Assembly: GCF_021245985.1 (NCBI RefSeq)
Contig: NZ_JAJQXA010000013.1
Location: forward strand, 62,001-126,000
Reading direction: 5' to 3'
DNA length: 64,000 nt
Source of the DNA: Flavobacterium soyae
GTDB taxonomy: Bacteria; Bacteroidota; Bacteroidia; Flavobacteriales; Flavobacteriaceae
The notes below the pieces were generated by a model. That model made no database searches and was not told the DNA's origin. It saw only the letters and a list, made by a program, of their open reading frames with translations. Shown here piece by piece: positions 42,515-51,155 of the stretch. Within the stretch, counting starts at the first letter, position 1. The number at the start of each line of letters is the position of its first letter. The position numbers and the translations under genes are program-made.

Positions 42515-44701
42515 ATGCTTCATTATAGATTTTGTTTTTTAATTTTTACTTTTTTAAACATATTTAGTCTTGAGTTACCAGCTCAAAACCATACTGTACC
42601 TCTCATAAAAGTTAAAAAATTAACGCAAGAAGCCTGTGACTATTTAGATGAAACTAATTACGAAAAATCCTTAAAAAAATCCGGAATTGCCCTGCAATAT
42701 GCATTTGATATAAAAAACGACACTTTAATTTCGAGGAACTATAATATAATCGGAATTAATTTTCACGATTTGGGAGAAGTTAATAAGGCTGTGTTTTTTT
42801 ATAAGAAAGCATTATTCTACGCAGAACGATCTAATATCGTTAGTTTAAGAATGATGATAACCAGTAATTTAGGTAATTTATATTTTTTTGAAAAAAAAAT
42901 GTATAATGACGGAATTACTTATTATAAAGAATCATTAAAATTTGGCAGGCAGCAAAAATACCTGAAAGAAGTTGCTATAACCAACCTTAATATAGTTTGG
43001 TCGTATTTCAAAATAGGAAACTATAAAGAAGGACTGCCGTACTTACAGTATATTAATAAGCACCAAAATGATTTAAAAGGAAAATCGAATGATATTGCTT
43101 TAAATTTTTTAAATGGAATGTATTGGGCCAGTGAAAAAGAAAATGATAAAGCAACTACATATTTTCTAAAAGCGATTTCTTATAACAAGTCTAAAGATGA
43201 TAAACCGGATTTGGCATATGCACATTTAGAGTATTCTAAATTTTTAAGTAAAATAGGAAAACATAAAGAAGCTTATGATAATCTGGTTATATATAATAAA
43301 ATCACAGGTGAACTTTATAGTCAGGAAAAGCTAAAAAAAGCCTCTATAGCAGGTTTAAACTTAGAACTGGATGAATACAAAAGGCAGATAGAGAAAATCG
43401 AAAATGAAAAAACATCCCAGTTACAAAGCCTTAAAAAATCGAGGATTATTGTAATCCTGTTTATTTTGATTTCGTTTATACTGCTTTTCTTAATTGTTAC
43501 ATTAGTTAAGAATATCGGATTTAAGAAAAAACACAATTTGGAGCTTTTAAAAGCCAAAGAAATTGCAGAAGAAGCCTCTTTGCTCAAAACCCAGTTTATT
43601 TCTACTATAAGCCACGAATTGCGTACTCCGCTGTATGGTGTTGTAGGGATCACAAATATGCTTTTAGAAGAACATAAAGAATTATCTCAAAGTGAACATC
43701 TAAGTGCGTTAAAATTTTCGGCCAGATATTTATTATCCCTTGTAAATGACATTCTGCAAATCAATAAAATTGAAGAGAATAAAGTCGTTCTGGAGAGTTT
43801 AACATTTAATATTTCAGATGAGATAACTGTGATCAAAAATTCACTTTCGTTTTTATCTCAAAAAAATAACAATAAAATTAATGTTGAAATTGATACAGCA
43901 ATCCCTGAATATTTAATTGGGGATAAACTTCGTCTTGCACAAATTTTAATGAATCTGGTTAGTAACGCCTTAAAATTTACTAAAGACGGAGAAGTTGAAA
44001 TTAGGGTTAAACTGGACAGAATAGAAGGGAAGTTTTATTATTTAAATTTTCTGATAAAAGATAATGGTGTTGGGATTGCTGCTGTAGATCAAAATAAAAT
44101 ATTCGAAAAATTTGTTCAGGTTGGCAGAAAAGAAGAAGACTATCAGGGAACAGGATTAGGTTTAAGTATTGTAAAACGATTATTAGGGCTTTTTGGAAGC
44201 TCAATCACTCTGGAAAGCGACCTTGGTGCTGGAACTTCTTTTTCATTTGCCATCCCTTTTGAACACGATCCACTCAAAACAAAGAAGATTATTGAAAATA
44301 TCGAAGTCGATTTAACTTCAAGTGATATATACAAAATTCTTATTGTCGAAGATAACCTGATTAATCAATTGGTGACCAAGAAAATCATTGAAAAAAATAA
44401 TTTTGTATGTAAAGTAGTTGATGATGGTTTTGGAGCTCTTTCAATATTAGAAAAAGAACAGTTTGATCTTATTTTAATGGATATTAATATGCCGTTAATG
44501 AACGGGTTTGAAACAACAAAAAGAATTCGTCAGCTAGGCATAAAAACTCCAATAGTAGCTTTGACTGCTTTTGATAAAGATGAAATCACAGATGAAGCAA
44601 TTTCATCAGGGATGAATGACATTATCGTGAAACCTTTTGAGCCGGTTAAGCTGTTTAAGATTTTAAATTACCTCATAAGTGAAGCAAGAAACGCTGGTTA
44701 A
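42515..44701 (+). CDS. Hybrid histidine kinase with TPR sensor region
   Basis: A 728-residue signalling protein. A signal peptide (to about 24, LPAQN) leads to a periplasmic region of TPR-like helical repeats (about 40-270), then a coiled segment and one membrane helix (310-331). Cytoplasmic parts: HisKA with FISTISHELRTPL (His367), HATPase with LMNLVSNALKF, DNGVGI and GTGLGLSIVKRL, and a C-terminal receiver with VEDN (Asp613), phospho-acceptor DINMP (Asp656) and VKPFEP. TPR sensors suggest protein or peptide ligands. No separate DNA-binding regulator is adjacent. It overlaps the convergent helicase gene by 4 bases. The stimulus is unknown. Confidence 0.9.
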   Translation: MLHYRFCFLIFTFLNIFSLELPAQNHTVPLIKVKKLTQEACDYLDETNYEKSLKKSGIALQYAFDIKNDTLISRNYNIIGINFHDLGEVNKAVFFYKKALFYAERSNIVSLRMMITSNLGNLYFFEKKMYNDGITYYKESLKFGRQQKYLKEVAITNLNIVWSYFKIGNYKEGLPYLQYINKHQNDLKGKSNDIALNFLNGMYWASEKENDKATTYFLKAISYNKSKDDKPDLAYAHLEYSKFLSKIGKHKEAYDNLVIYNKITGELYSQEKLKKASIAGLNLELDEYKRQIEKIENEKTSQLQSLKKSRIIVILFILISFILLFLIVTLVKNIGFKKKHNLELLKAKEIAEEASLLKTQFISTISHELRTPLYGVVGITNMLLEEHKELSQSEHLSALKFSARYLLSLVNDILQINKIEENKVVLESLTFNISDEITVIKNSLSFLSQKNNNKINVEIDTAIPEYLIGDKLRLAQILMNLVSNALKFTKDGEVEIRVKLDRIEGKFYYLNFLIKDNGVGIAAVDQNKIFEKFVQVGRKEEDYQGTGLGLSIVKRLLGLFGSSITLESDLGAGTSFSFAIPFEHDPLKTKKIIENIEVDLTSSDIYKILIVEDNLINQLVTKKIIEKNNFVCKVVDDGFGALSILEKEQFDLILMDINMPLMNGFETTKRIRQLGIKTPIVALTAFDKDEITDEAISSGMNDIIVKPFEPVKLFKILNYLISEARNAG

Positions 44702-45945
44702 TACCAGCGTTTTTTATTTTGTTTTGAAGCACTAGATTTTCTCGATTTGTGAGCACCGCCGCTTCGGTTTGAATTTTTAGGTTTTTCGCCGGCTTCAGGA
44801 CTTCCTGCATGCCATGGGTAAGGATGGTCTGTAATAATTTTTACATCGACTTTTATTAATTTCTTAATATCCTTCCAGTAAGGTTCTTCGTCTTTACCGC
44901 AAAATGAAATGGCAATTCCGCCATTTCCTGCACGCCCTGTACGGCCAATTCGATGTACGTACGTTTCCGGAATATTAGGTAAATCAAAGTTGATTACATA
45001 CGGTAATTGATCAATATCAATTCCTCTCGCCGCAATATCTGTAGCAACAAGAACGCCAACTTCTTTATTTTTAAAAGCATCTAAAACACGCTGTCTCGCA
45101 TTTTGCGATTTGTCTCCGTGAATAGCTTCTGCCGGAATATCTTTTTTGCGCAGTGCTTTTACAACATTATCAGCGCCATGTTTTGTTCTTGAAAAAACCA
45201 GCACATTTGATAAATTTTCATTTTTAATCAAATGATATAAAAGGTTTCTTTTTTCTGTTTTGTCGACAAAATAAATGCGCTGTTCAACGTTTTCAGCAGT
45301 TGATGAAACCGGAGAAACTTCAACTTTTTCCGGATCCTGCAAAAACATTTCTGCCAATTCGCGAATCGCAATAGGCATTGTAGCAGAAAAAAGTAAAGTT
45401 TGTCTGTTTTTAGGAGTAAGTTTTACGATCTTTTTTACATCGTTTATAAACCCCATATCCAGCATTTGATCGGCCTCATCCAGAACTAAAGTGTGTAAAT
45501 GATTTAAATCAAGAAAACCTTGTTTTTGTAAATCTAATAATCGGCCCGGAGTAGCAACTAAAACATCAACACCATTTTTTAAAGCATCGACCTGCGGATT
45601 TTGAGAAACACCGCCAAAAATCGTTAATTGCGTTAAATTGGTATATTTAGAATACGTGTCAAAACTCTGCCCAATCTGCACCGCTAGCTCACGGGTAGGA
45701 GTTACAATAAGGGCACGGATTTGTTTGGCTTTTTTTGATGAACCCACAATTCGGTGCAGTTGATGTATAATTGGAATAGCAAATGCGGCAGTTTTTCCCG
45801 TACCCGTTTGTGCACAGCCAATTAAATCCCGTCCGGCTAAAACAATCGGAATCGATTTTTCCTGAATTGGAGTGGGATTTAGGTAGCCTTCTTCAAATAC
45901 GGCTTTTTGTATACTTTTTGAAAGTGATAAATCTTCGAATAACAT
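44698..45945 (-). CDS. DEAD-box RNA helicase, RhlE type
   Basis: An ATP-dependent RNA helicase, 415 residues. Motifs in order: PTPIQEKSIP (Q motif), AQTGTGKTAAFAIP (I), PTRELAVQIG (Ia), VLDEADQMLD (II), SATMP (III), VLVATDIAARGID (V) and HRIGRTGRAG (VI). The C-terminal tail of about 50 residues is basic (Ser/Lys/Arg/Asn), as in RhlE-like helicases that bind RNA without specificity and act in ribosome assembly or cold adaptation. Single gene. Confidence 0.93.
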   Translation of the reverse strand: MLFEDLSLSKSIQKAVFEEGYLNPTPIQEKSIPIVLAGRDLIGCAQTGTGKTAAFAIPIIHQLHRIVGSSKKAKQIRALIVTPTRELAVQIGQSFDTYSKYTNLTQLTIFGGVSQNPQVDALKNGVDVLVATPGRLLDLQKQGFLDLNHLHTLVLDEADQMLDMGFINDVKKIVKLTPKNRQTLLFSATMPIAIRELAEMFLQDPEKVEVSPVSSTAENVEQRIYFVDKTEKRNLLYHLIKNENLSNVLVFSRTKHGADNVVKALRKKDIPAEAIHGDKSQNARQRVLDAFKNKEVGVLVATDIAARGIDIDQLPYVINFDLPNIPETYVHRIGRTGRAGNGGIAISFCGKDEEPYWKDIKKLIKVDVKIITDHPYPWHAGSPEAGEKPKNSNRSGGAHKSRKSSASKQNKKRWY

Positions 45946-46069
45946 ATCTTATTAATTAAGAACTTTAGTTTTAAGTACTAAATTCTGTGCAAAGATAGGT
46001 TTATTCGGTCAATCGTTTATTTGAATCTTCTATTATTTGGGAAATATGTGGCTGCAGACCATTTGCTCT

Positions 46070-47116
46070 TCAATTAATTTTATCTTTTTCGTTATTTGCT
46101 TTTATAAAATCTGTAACCAGATAGCCAATTAATTTTCCAATTAAATTATTGTTTGGAGAATCGGCAAGATCTGGCGCACCTTCACAAATATGCAAATATG
46201 CAGCATTTCTATGCTGTGCAAAAAACGAAATAAACTGCCTTAATTCTTCTACCGAAAAACCGCTTATTGTCATAGCGCTGCTGGCAATATTTGGAATTGC
46301 GTCTAAATCAATTTCAATTCCAAATGAATCTGTCTTGATAAATTCAAGAGCCAGGGCCATTTCTCTGTCGAAATCTTTTTCTTTGCGAATATTTACGCTG
46401 TCATACGTATTGTAGCGTACACGATCTTCGAGTTTTTTAATGATATCTAAAACGCTTTTTGAAGTATAATTTTCGTGAAGCCCAAAAATGAAGTATTTTT
46501 TAAGGAAACCTTCTTCATAAGCGTAAGAAAAACCATTTCCGCTGTGACGTCCTTCCAAAATCCTAAAATCAGAATGAGCATCAAAATTAATGGCATTGAT
46601 TGGTTTTCCTTTGGCTAAAGCCGAACCTTTAATATTTCCGTAAGCATTATTATGACCGCCGCCAATAATAATTGGAATTTTTCCGGCTTTAATTATCGTA
46701 AATATGATATGCGAAACTTCTTTATCGATTTTTTCTACTAATTGACTTAGTTTAGAACGATCGTCGATATCATTAAAATCTAATTTTTCGACATCGCGCA
46801 TTTCTTCGGTAACATCTAAGTGGCCCAGAACTATAATCTGGCTTCCTTTAGAAAATCTGTTATGCTGAATATTTGCAATGCTTTTAATAGCACTTTTCCA
46901 GGCAGATGCCGCGCCGGGTCTTCCATAATTCGCCCGCACACCAATATCTTCGGGAATTCCTAACAACACATACTTCGCTTCCGATTCTTGCAAAAATTTG
47001 ATTTTATCCGCTCCCTTAGGAAGTACAATCATTTTTTCTCCGAATTTTATTTCACCACTACGATGATTTGTGACTTTTGCCAAATCATTGACAGTAAAAG
47101 GAACTAATTTCTCCAT
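46070..47116 (-). CDS. hutG: Formimidoylglutamase (ureohydrolase family)
   Basis: HutG hydrolyses N-formimidoyl-glutamate to glutamate and formamide, the last step of one histidine degradation route. The 348-residue arginase-fold protein has the manganese-binding motifs GGGHNNAYGN near 152, NFDAHSDFR near 175 and EIDLDAIPN near 273. The flavobacterial form has a longer N-terminal region than arginase. hutI lies 1.3 kb away on the same strand, which supports the substrate assignment, although hutH and hutU are not in the window. Confidence 0.84.
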   Translation of the reverse strand: MEKLVPFTVNDLAKVTNHRSGEIKFGEKMIVLPKGADKIKFLQESEAKYVLLGIPEDIGVRANYGRPGAASAWKSAIKSIANIQHNRFSKGSQIIVLGHLDVTEEMRDVEKLDFNDIDDRSKLSQLVEKIDKEVSHIIFTIIKAGKIPIIIGGGHNNAYGNIKGSALAKGKPINAINFDAHSDFRILEGRHSGNGFSYAYEEGFLKKYFIFGLHENYTSKSVLDIIKKLEDRVRYNTYDSVNIRKEKDFDREMALALEFIKTDSFGIEIDLDAIPNIASSAMTISGFSVEELRQFISFFAQHRNAAYLHICEGAPDLADSPNNNLIGKLIGYLVTDFIKANNEKDKIN

Positions 47117-47182
47117 GAAAAAAATTTATTTTCCAAAAATAATATAATTGTGACAACTTACGTTATTAACTATATTAATTCT

Positions 47183-47190
47183 TAAATTTG
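47183..47190 (+). promoter_or_regulatory. Candidate -7 box for the coiled-coil gene
   Basis: TAAATTTG fits TAnnTTTG and lies 22 bases before the ATG at 47213. No TTG at 17-23 bases upstream. Confidence 0.4.
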
Positions 47191-47212
47191 TTATTAAAGA
47201 AAATTATTCAAT

Positions 47213-48094
47213 ATGGAAAACCCAACGAACAACAACAATTCAAGTCTAAAAGCGGTAATAGCGGTTTTAGCAGTCCTACTAATTGGTAGCTTAGTGTATA
47301 TTTTTAAACTTTCTTCTGATACTGAAGTGGTTAAAACAGAATTGACAACCTCAATGACAGAAAAAGAATCTGTTATGAAAGATTTACAGGAATTAAAAGC
47401 AACTTATGATGCTGCAATTGCTGAAAACACGTCAATGTCTGATGAATTAATTCAGGAAAGAGATAAAGTTGTCGCTTTAATGGCAGATTTAAATAAATCT
47501 AAAGGCGACGTTTCTAAATACAGATCTCAAGTTCAGGCAATGCAGGGCAAAATGAAAACTCTTGTTGCTGAGAATGACGAATTGAAAAAACAAAATGGTG
47601 TTTTAACGGTTCAGAGAGATAGTACAATTACAGTTTTAGGCGAATCTAAAAAATATAACGAAGTACTTATAGGTCAAAATGAGGAGCTTGCAAAAACAGT
47701 TGAAAGAGGTTCTAAATTATCAATTACGAACACTAAGACTGCAGCTTACAAATTAAGAAGCTCAGGAAAACAAGTTGAAACAGACAAAGCAAGCCGTGCT
47801 GATGTTTTAAAAATAAGTTTTACAATTGCTGAAAACCAAATTGCAAAATCTGGAGATAAAACATATTATGTTCAGGTTATCGATGCAAAAAACAACGTTT
47901 TAGGCGAGAAAAAAACAGAAAGTTTTGGTGACAACTCTTTAACATACAGCTTTAAAACTACTGTAAAGTATGAAAACAAAACTGTAAATGTTACAGAAGA
48001 TTTACCTGGAAAAGATTTTGCTAAAGGAACATACTTTATCAATGTTTTTGATAATGATGAATTAGTTTCTAAAACTAGTTTCAGCTTGAGATAA
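47213..48094 (+). CDS. Membrane-anchored coiled-coil protein
   Basis: A 293-residue protein with one N-terminal transmembrane helix (AVIAVLAVLLIGSLVYIF, about 14-31) and a coiled coil at about 40-165 (heptads such as LIQERDKVVALMADLNKSKGD). The C-terminal 110 residues look like a beta-sandwich (YYVQVIDAKNNVLGEKK, KTTVKYENKTVNVTEDL). I believe relatives are sometimes labelled ParA or chromosome partitioning, but no Walker motif is present, so that name is not supported. It probably spans the periplasm as a structural or scaffold protein. Ends at a strong terminator. Confidence 0.72.
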   Translation: MENPTNNNNSSLKAVIAVLAVLLIGSLVYIFKLSSDTEVVKTELTTSMTEKESVMKDLQELKATYDAAIAENTSMSDELIQERDKVVALMADLNKSKGDVSKYRSQVQAMQGKMKTLVAENDELKKQNGVLTVQRDSTITVLGESKKYNEVLIGQNEELAKTVERGSKLSITNTKTAAYKLRSSGKQVETDKASRADVLKISFTIAENQIAKSGDKTYYVQVIDAKNNVLGEKKTESFGDNSLTYSFKTTVKYENKTVNVTEDLPGKDFAKGTYFINVFDNDELVSKTSFSLR

Positions 48095-48134
48095 ATTCTC
48101 ATCGTCGCTTAAGTAATAATACCACTAAAATATT

Positions 48135-48168
48135 AAAGGTCTGTGATTTTTCTTCACAGGCCTTTTTT
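48135..48168 (+). terminator. Rho-independent terminator
   Basis: AAGGTCTGTGA pairs with TCACAGGCCTT (one T-G pair) around a short T-rich loop, with a T run. Confidence 0.8.
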
Positions 48169-48202
48169 TATGGATTCAATTACAGCTATTTCTTAGCCAT
48201 AT

Positions 48203-48400
48203 GTTTCCTGTGGTTGAAACCACGAGCTATATTTGAAATGTTATATAAATACAGATGCTTGACATAGGCAGCGGTTTCAACCGTTGCGGATACGCGGTGT
48301 TTGATAATACGTTTCCCGTGGTTGAAACCACTGGCTGTATTTGAAATGTTATATAAATGCCAGATGATTGACGTAAGCAGCGGTTTTAACCGTTGCGAAT
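48203..48400. repeat. Two direct copies of a palindromic element
   Basis: Copies at 48203-48290 and 48311-48400, offset 108 bases, each begin GTTTCC(T/C)GTGGTTGAAACCAC, share TTTGAAATGTTATATAAAT in the middle and end in GCGGTTT(C/T)AACCGTTGCG. GGTTGAAACC at one end pairs with GGTTTCAACC at the other. They fill the gap before hutI; no gene is present in this 318-base gap. Confidence 0.85.
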
Positions 48401-48412
48401 CTTTTTAGTGCA

Positions 48413-49648
48413 TCATATAATTTCACCTTCAATAATAACATCTTCAATCAAATTGCTTCCAAAAGCATAAGGAATTTGATAGTAAGATGAAATTGGTTTG
48501 GTTACAATTAAACTGGCTTTTTTACCTTTTGTAATACTTCCGTGTGTATCAGAAAGCCCCATTGCGTAAGCGCCGTTTATTGTTGCGGCATTTATAGCTT
48601 CTTCCGGGGTCATTTTCATTTTTATGCATGCAGTTGCTACAACAAAATTCATATTTCCGGATGGAGTAGAACCAGGGTTAAAATCTGTTGCTAATGCCAA
48701 AGGCAAACCTGCTTTAATCATTTCGCGTGCCGGTGTATACGGAATGCTTAAAAAATAAGAACAAGATGGTAATGCAACCGGCATCGTTTCTGTATTCTTT
48801 AAAGCTTCAATATCTTCTGAGTTCATTATTTCAAGATGATCGACAGAAAGTGCATTAAATTTAATGCCAGCCTGAATTCCGCCAATAGAATTAAACTGAT
48901 TCACGTGAATTTTTGGTTTTAAGCCGAATTCAATTCCGGCCTGCATAATTTTTTCTGTCTCTTCGACAGAGAAATAACCGCTTTCGCAGAAAACATCTAC
49001 ATAATCTGCTAACTTATTTTGAGCTATTTCAGGAAGCATTTTAGTTATAATTTCATCAATATAACCTGCTTTGTTTTCTTTATAATGTGTTGGAAAAGCA
49101 TGCGCGCCAAGAAAAGTTGCTTTTATGGAAATTGGATAATTTTGAGCAAGTTTCTTAATTACACGAAGCATTTTTAATTCACCTTCAACAGTTAATCCGT
49201 AACCGGATTTTATTTCTACAGCACCCGTTCCTAAGCGCATAACTTCTTCAAGTCGAAGTTTTGACTGTTCGTAGATTTCTTCTTCAGAAGTTTCGTTTAA
49301 TTTTTTAGCCGAATTTAAAATACCGCCGCCGCGATTAGCGATTTCTTCATAAGTAAATCCATTAATGCGGTCTACAAATTCCTGTTCGCGGTTTCCTGCG
49401 TATACAATGTGCGTATGGCTGTCACACCAAGTTGGAAGAACGACGCGACCAGCAGCATTAATAACTTTATCAACTTCGATTTCGGGTAAATTTTCCATCG
49501 AACCAAAATCAGCAATTAAATTGTCTTTTATAATTAAGAAAGCATTTTTAATAGTAGGAAGTACTGCCATTTCAGTTCCCGAAACTTTAGGAACAGAAGT
49601 TTCACGGACCTGGAGCAGTTCTTTTATGTTTTTTATTAATGTGATCAT
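48413..49648 (-). CDS. hutI: Imidazolonepropionase
   Basis: HutI hydrolyses imidazolone-5-propionate to N-formimidoyl-glutamate in histidine degradation. The 411-residue amidohydrolase shows the metal motif DSHTHIVYAGNRE near 77-89, GGGILNSAK near 103, AVEIKSGYGL near 140, FLGAHAFP near 178, the His of KIHVNQFN near 240 and the acidic ATDFNPGSTPS near 310. Length fits the family. hutG is downstream on the same strand, separated by the coiled-coil gene on the other strand and by the repeats. Confidence 0.94.
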   Translation of the reverse strand: MITLIKNIKELLQVRETSVPKVSGTEMAVLPTIKNAFLIIKDNLIADFGSMENLPEIEVDKVINAAGRVVLPTWCDSHTHIVYAGNREQEFVDRINGFTYEEIANRGGGILNSAKKLNETSEEEIYEQSKLRLEEVMRLGTGAVEIKSGYGLTVEGELKMLRVIKKLAQNYPISIKATFLGAHAFPTHYKENKAGYIDEIITKMLPEIAQNKLADYVDVFCESGYFSVEETEKIMQAGIEFGLKPKIHVNQFNSIGGIQAGIKFNALSVDHLEIMNSEDIEALKNTETMPVALPSCSYFLSIPYTPAREMIKAGLPLALATDFNPGSTPSGNMNFVVATACIKMKMTPEEAINAATINGAYAMGLSDTHGSITKGKKASLIVTKPISSYYQIPYAFGSNLIEDVIIEGEII

Positions 49649-49669
49649 TGATTAGGATTATTATAAAAC

Positions 49670-49720
49670 ACAAATTTCACGAATTTTCACTAATGAATTG
49701 TGAAAACTCGTGAAATTTGT
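49670..49720. repeat. Long inverted repeat
   Basis: Arms of 21 bases at 49670-49690 and 49700-49720 (ACAAATTTCACGA and on) match at 20 of 21 positions, separated by 9 bases. There is no T tail, so it is not a standard terminator. It lies between the glutaminyl cyclase and hutI genes. Confidence 0.8.
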
Positions 49721-49769
49721 ATCGTATTATTGGAATTTGGAATTTAAAAATTTGAATATTGTCTCACTA

Positions 49770-50819
49770 TTATTCTGAAACTGTGATTTCAAACATTTTT
49801 TCCCAGTATTTACCTGTTACAAAAATTGTTTTAGTTTGAGGATTGTAAGCAATTCCATTTAAAACTTCTGCTTTTGGAGCTTTAATAAATTTGCGTAAAT
49901 CAGCAAGGTTTAATATTCCTTCAACTGCGCCAGATGTTGGGTTTACAACCGCAATTGCGTCTTTCTGCCAAACATTTACATAGAATTTCCCATCGATTAG
50001 TTCTAATTCATTGATTGCTTTAATTTTTGAAGAACCAGAATACACATTGATATAATCGATTAGTTTTTGAGTATTTGGATCCATTTTCCAGATTTTTTCT
50101 GTTCCGTCAGAGTGATAAATGTATTTATCATCATGTGTCATTCCCCAGCCTTCAATATCTTTATCGTATTTAAAAGTCTTTTCTAATTTTAAAGTTTTTG
50201 CATCGTAGATAAAACCTGTTTTTTCCTGCCAGCTTAATTGGTAAATTTTCCCATTAATAAAAGTAATACCTTCTCCAAAATATTCTTTAGGAAGATCAAC
50301 CTGCTTAATTACTTTTCCGGTTTTATAATCAACAGATCTAAAGTATGAATCTTCCTTTTGCCCCGTACTTTCAAATAAAACGCCATCATGAAATTCTAAA
50401 CCTTCAGTAAAAGCTTCTGGGTCGTGTGGAAAAGTATTTACTATTTTGTATTTTAACGCCTTAGGCTGAACGTCTGATACAACTTCAATTCTTTTTGTTG
50501 CGTCCGATGAATCACTTCCAAAATAAGCAGTAGCTTTTAAGTATTGATAACCTAATTTTTGATCTTTTAGTTCAAATTTAAATTTCTCAGTTCCTTTTTT
50601 ACTTCCCACTCTTTTGTCGTTAACAAAGTAAACAATGCTGTCGATTTCTTTCGAATTTAGATTTAAAATTCCGATAGAAACCGCTTCTTTTGGCAGAAAA
50701 TGCGCTGGAAAAGCAGAATCATCGATAGTAAATAAAGAATTTTCACCTTTTTTTGTGCCGTTACATCCAATTAATGTAATTCCTAATAAAATGACAGTTA
50801 GGAAGTTATATTTTTTCAT
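49770..50819 (-). CDS. Glutaminyl-peptide cyclotransferase, lipoprotein
   Basis: This enzyme converts N-terminal Gln of exported proteins to pyroglutamate; such N-termini are frequent after signal cleavage at AQ in Bacteroidetes. The 349-residue protein has a lipobox signal (MKKYNFLTVILLGITLIGCN, Cys19), a short beta domain (about 30-120) and then the beta-propeller glutamine cyclotransferase with FPHDPEAFTEGLEFHDGVLFESTG near 134, FGEGITFINGKIYQLSWQEKTG near 182 and GWGMTHDDKYIYHSDG near 224. This matches the plant/bacterial propeller type rather than the animal zinc type. Confidence 0.87.
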   Translation of the reverse strand: MKKYNFLTVILLGITLIGCNGTKKGENSLFTIDDSAFPAHFLPKEAVSIGILNLNSKEIDSIVYFVNDKRVGSKKGTEKFKFELKDQKLGYQYLKATAYFGSDSSDATKRIEVVSDVQPKALKYKIVNTFPHDPEAFTEGLEFHDGVLFESTGQKEDSYFRSVDYKTGKVIKQVDLPKEYFGEGITFINGKIYQLSWQEKTGFIYDAKTLKLEKTFKYDKDIEGWGMTHDDKYIYHSDGTEKIWKMDPNTQKLIDYINVYSGSSKIKAINELELIDGKFYVNVWQKDAIAVVNPTSGAVEGILNLADLRKFIKAPKAEVLNGIAYNPQTKTIFVTGKYWEKMFEITVSE

Positions 50820-50874
50820 AGTTTAAAATTTGAATAAGCCAATATACAACGATATTTTTATAGCAGCAAAGCTC

Positions 50875-50904
50875 TTGCAAAAATATAAAAAGATTGTATA
50901 TTTG
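50875..50904 (+). promoter_or_regulatory. Full Bacteroidetes promoter of ffs
   Basis: TTG at 50875-50877, a 19-base spacer and TATATTTG at 50897-50904 match the TTG-N(17-23)-TAnnTTTG consensus exactly. The RNA begins about 5 bases further on, where transcription is expected. Confidence 0.8.
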
Positions 50905-50908
50905 CACC

Positions 50909-51001
50909 GGCAAGTCCTACACGACCAGCTCCTGCAGACTCCCCCAGGATGGGAACATAGCAAGGGTACGTGGTTGAGCGGTGCGATGTAGGTCGCTTGC
51001 C
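50909..51001 (+). ncRNA. ffs: Signal recognition particle RNA (4.5S-like)
   Basis: The outer stem GGCAAG (50909-50914) pairs with CTTGCC (50996-51001), and CCTACA with TGTAGG inside it. The apical region CCCAGGATGGGAACATAGCAAGGG carries the GGAA-type tetraloop and the asymmetric A/GCA loop that bind Ffh. The length of about 93 bases fits the short bacterial SRP RNA. It has a full consensus promoter. A T-rich stretch (51003-51015) follows, then a hairpin terminator. Confidence 0.92.
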
Positions 51002-51034
51002 ACTTTTTATTTTTTAGAATTTGTATAAAAGCAG

Positions 51035-51057
51035 TCTTCCTTCGGGAGGATTTTTTT
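51035..51057 (+). terminator. Terminator downstream of ffs
   Basis: TCTTCC (51035-51040), TTCG tetraloop, GGAGGA (51045-51050), then seven T. Confidence 0.75.
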
Positions 51058-51155
51058 ATTTTTGGGCCTGAGCGAAGTTAGAAGTTAAGTGTTAGAGGTT
51101 AAAAGTTCCGGCACAAAACTCATAACTTAATAACTAAAAACTTATAACTTAAATA

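Noticed and set aside
47213..48094. ParA chromosome partitioning ATPase
   Set aside because: No Walker A or B motif; the protein is a membrane-anchored coiled coil.
48203..48400. Repeat pair as a CRISPR or attachment site
   Set aside because: Two long palindromic copies with no integrase, tRNA or phage gene nearby.
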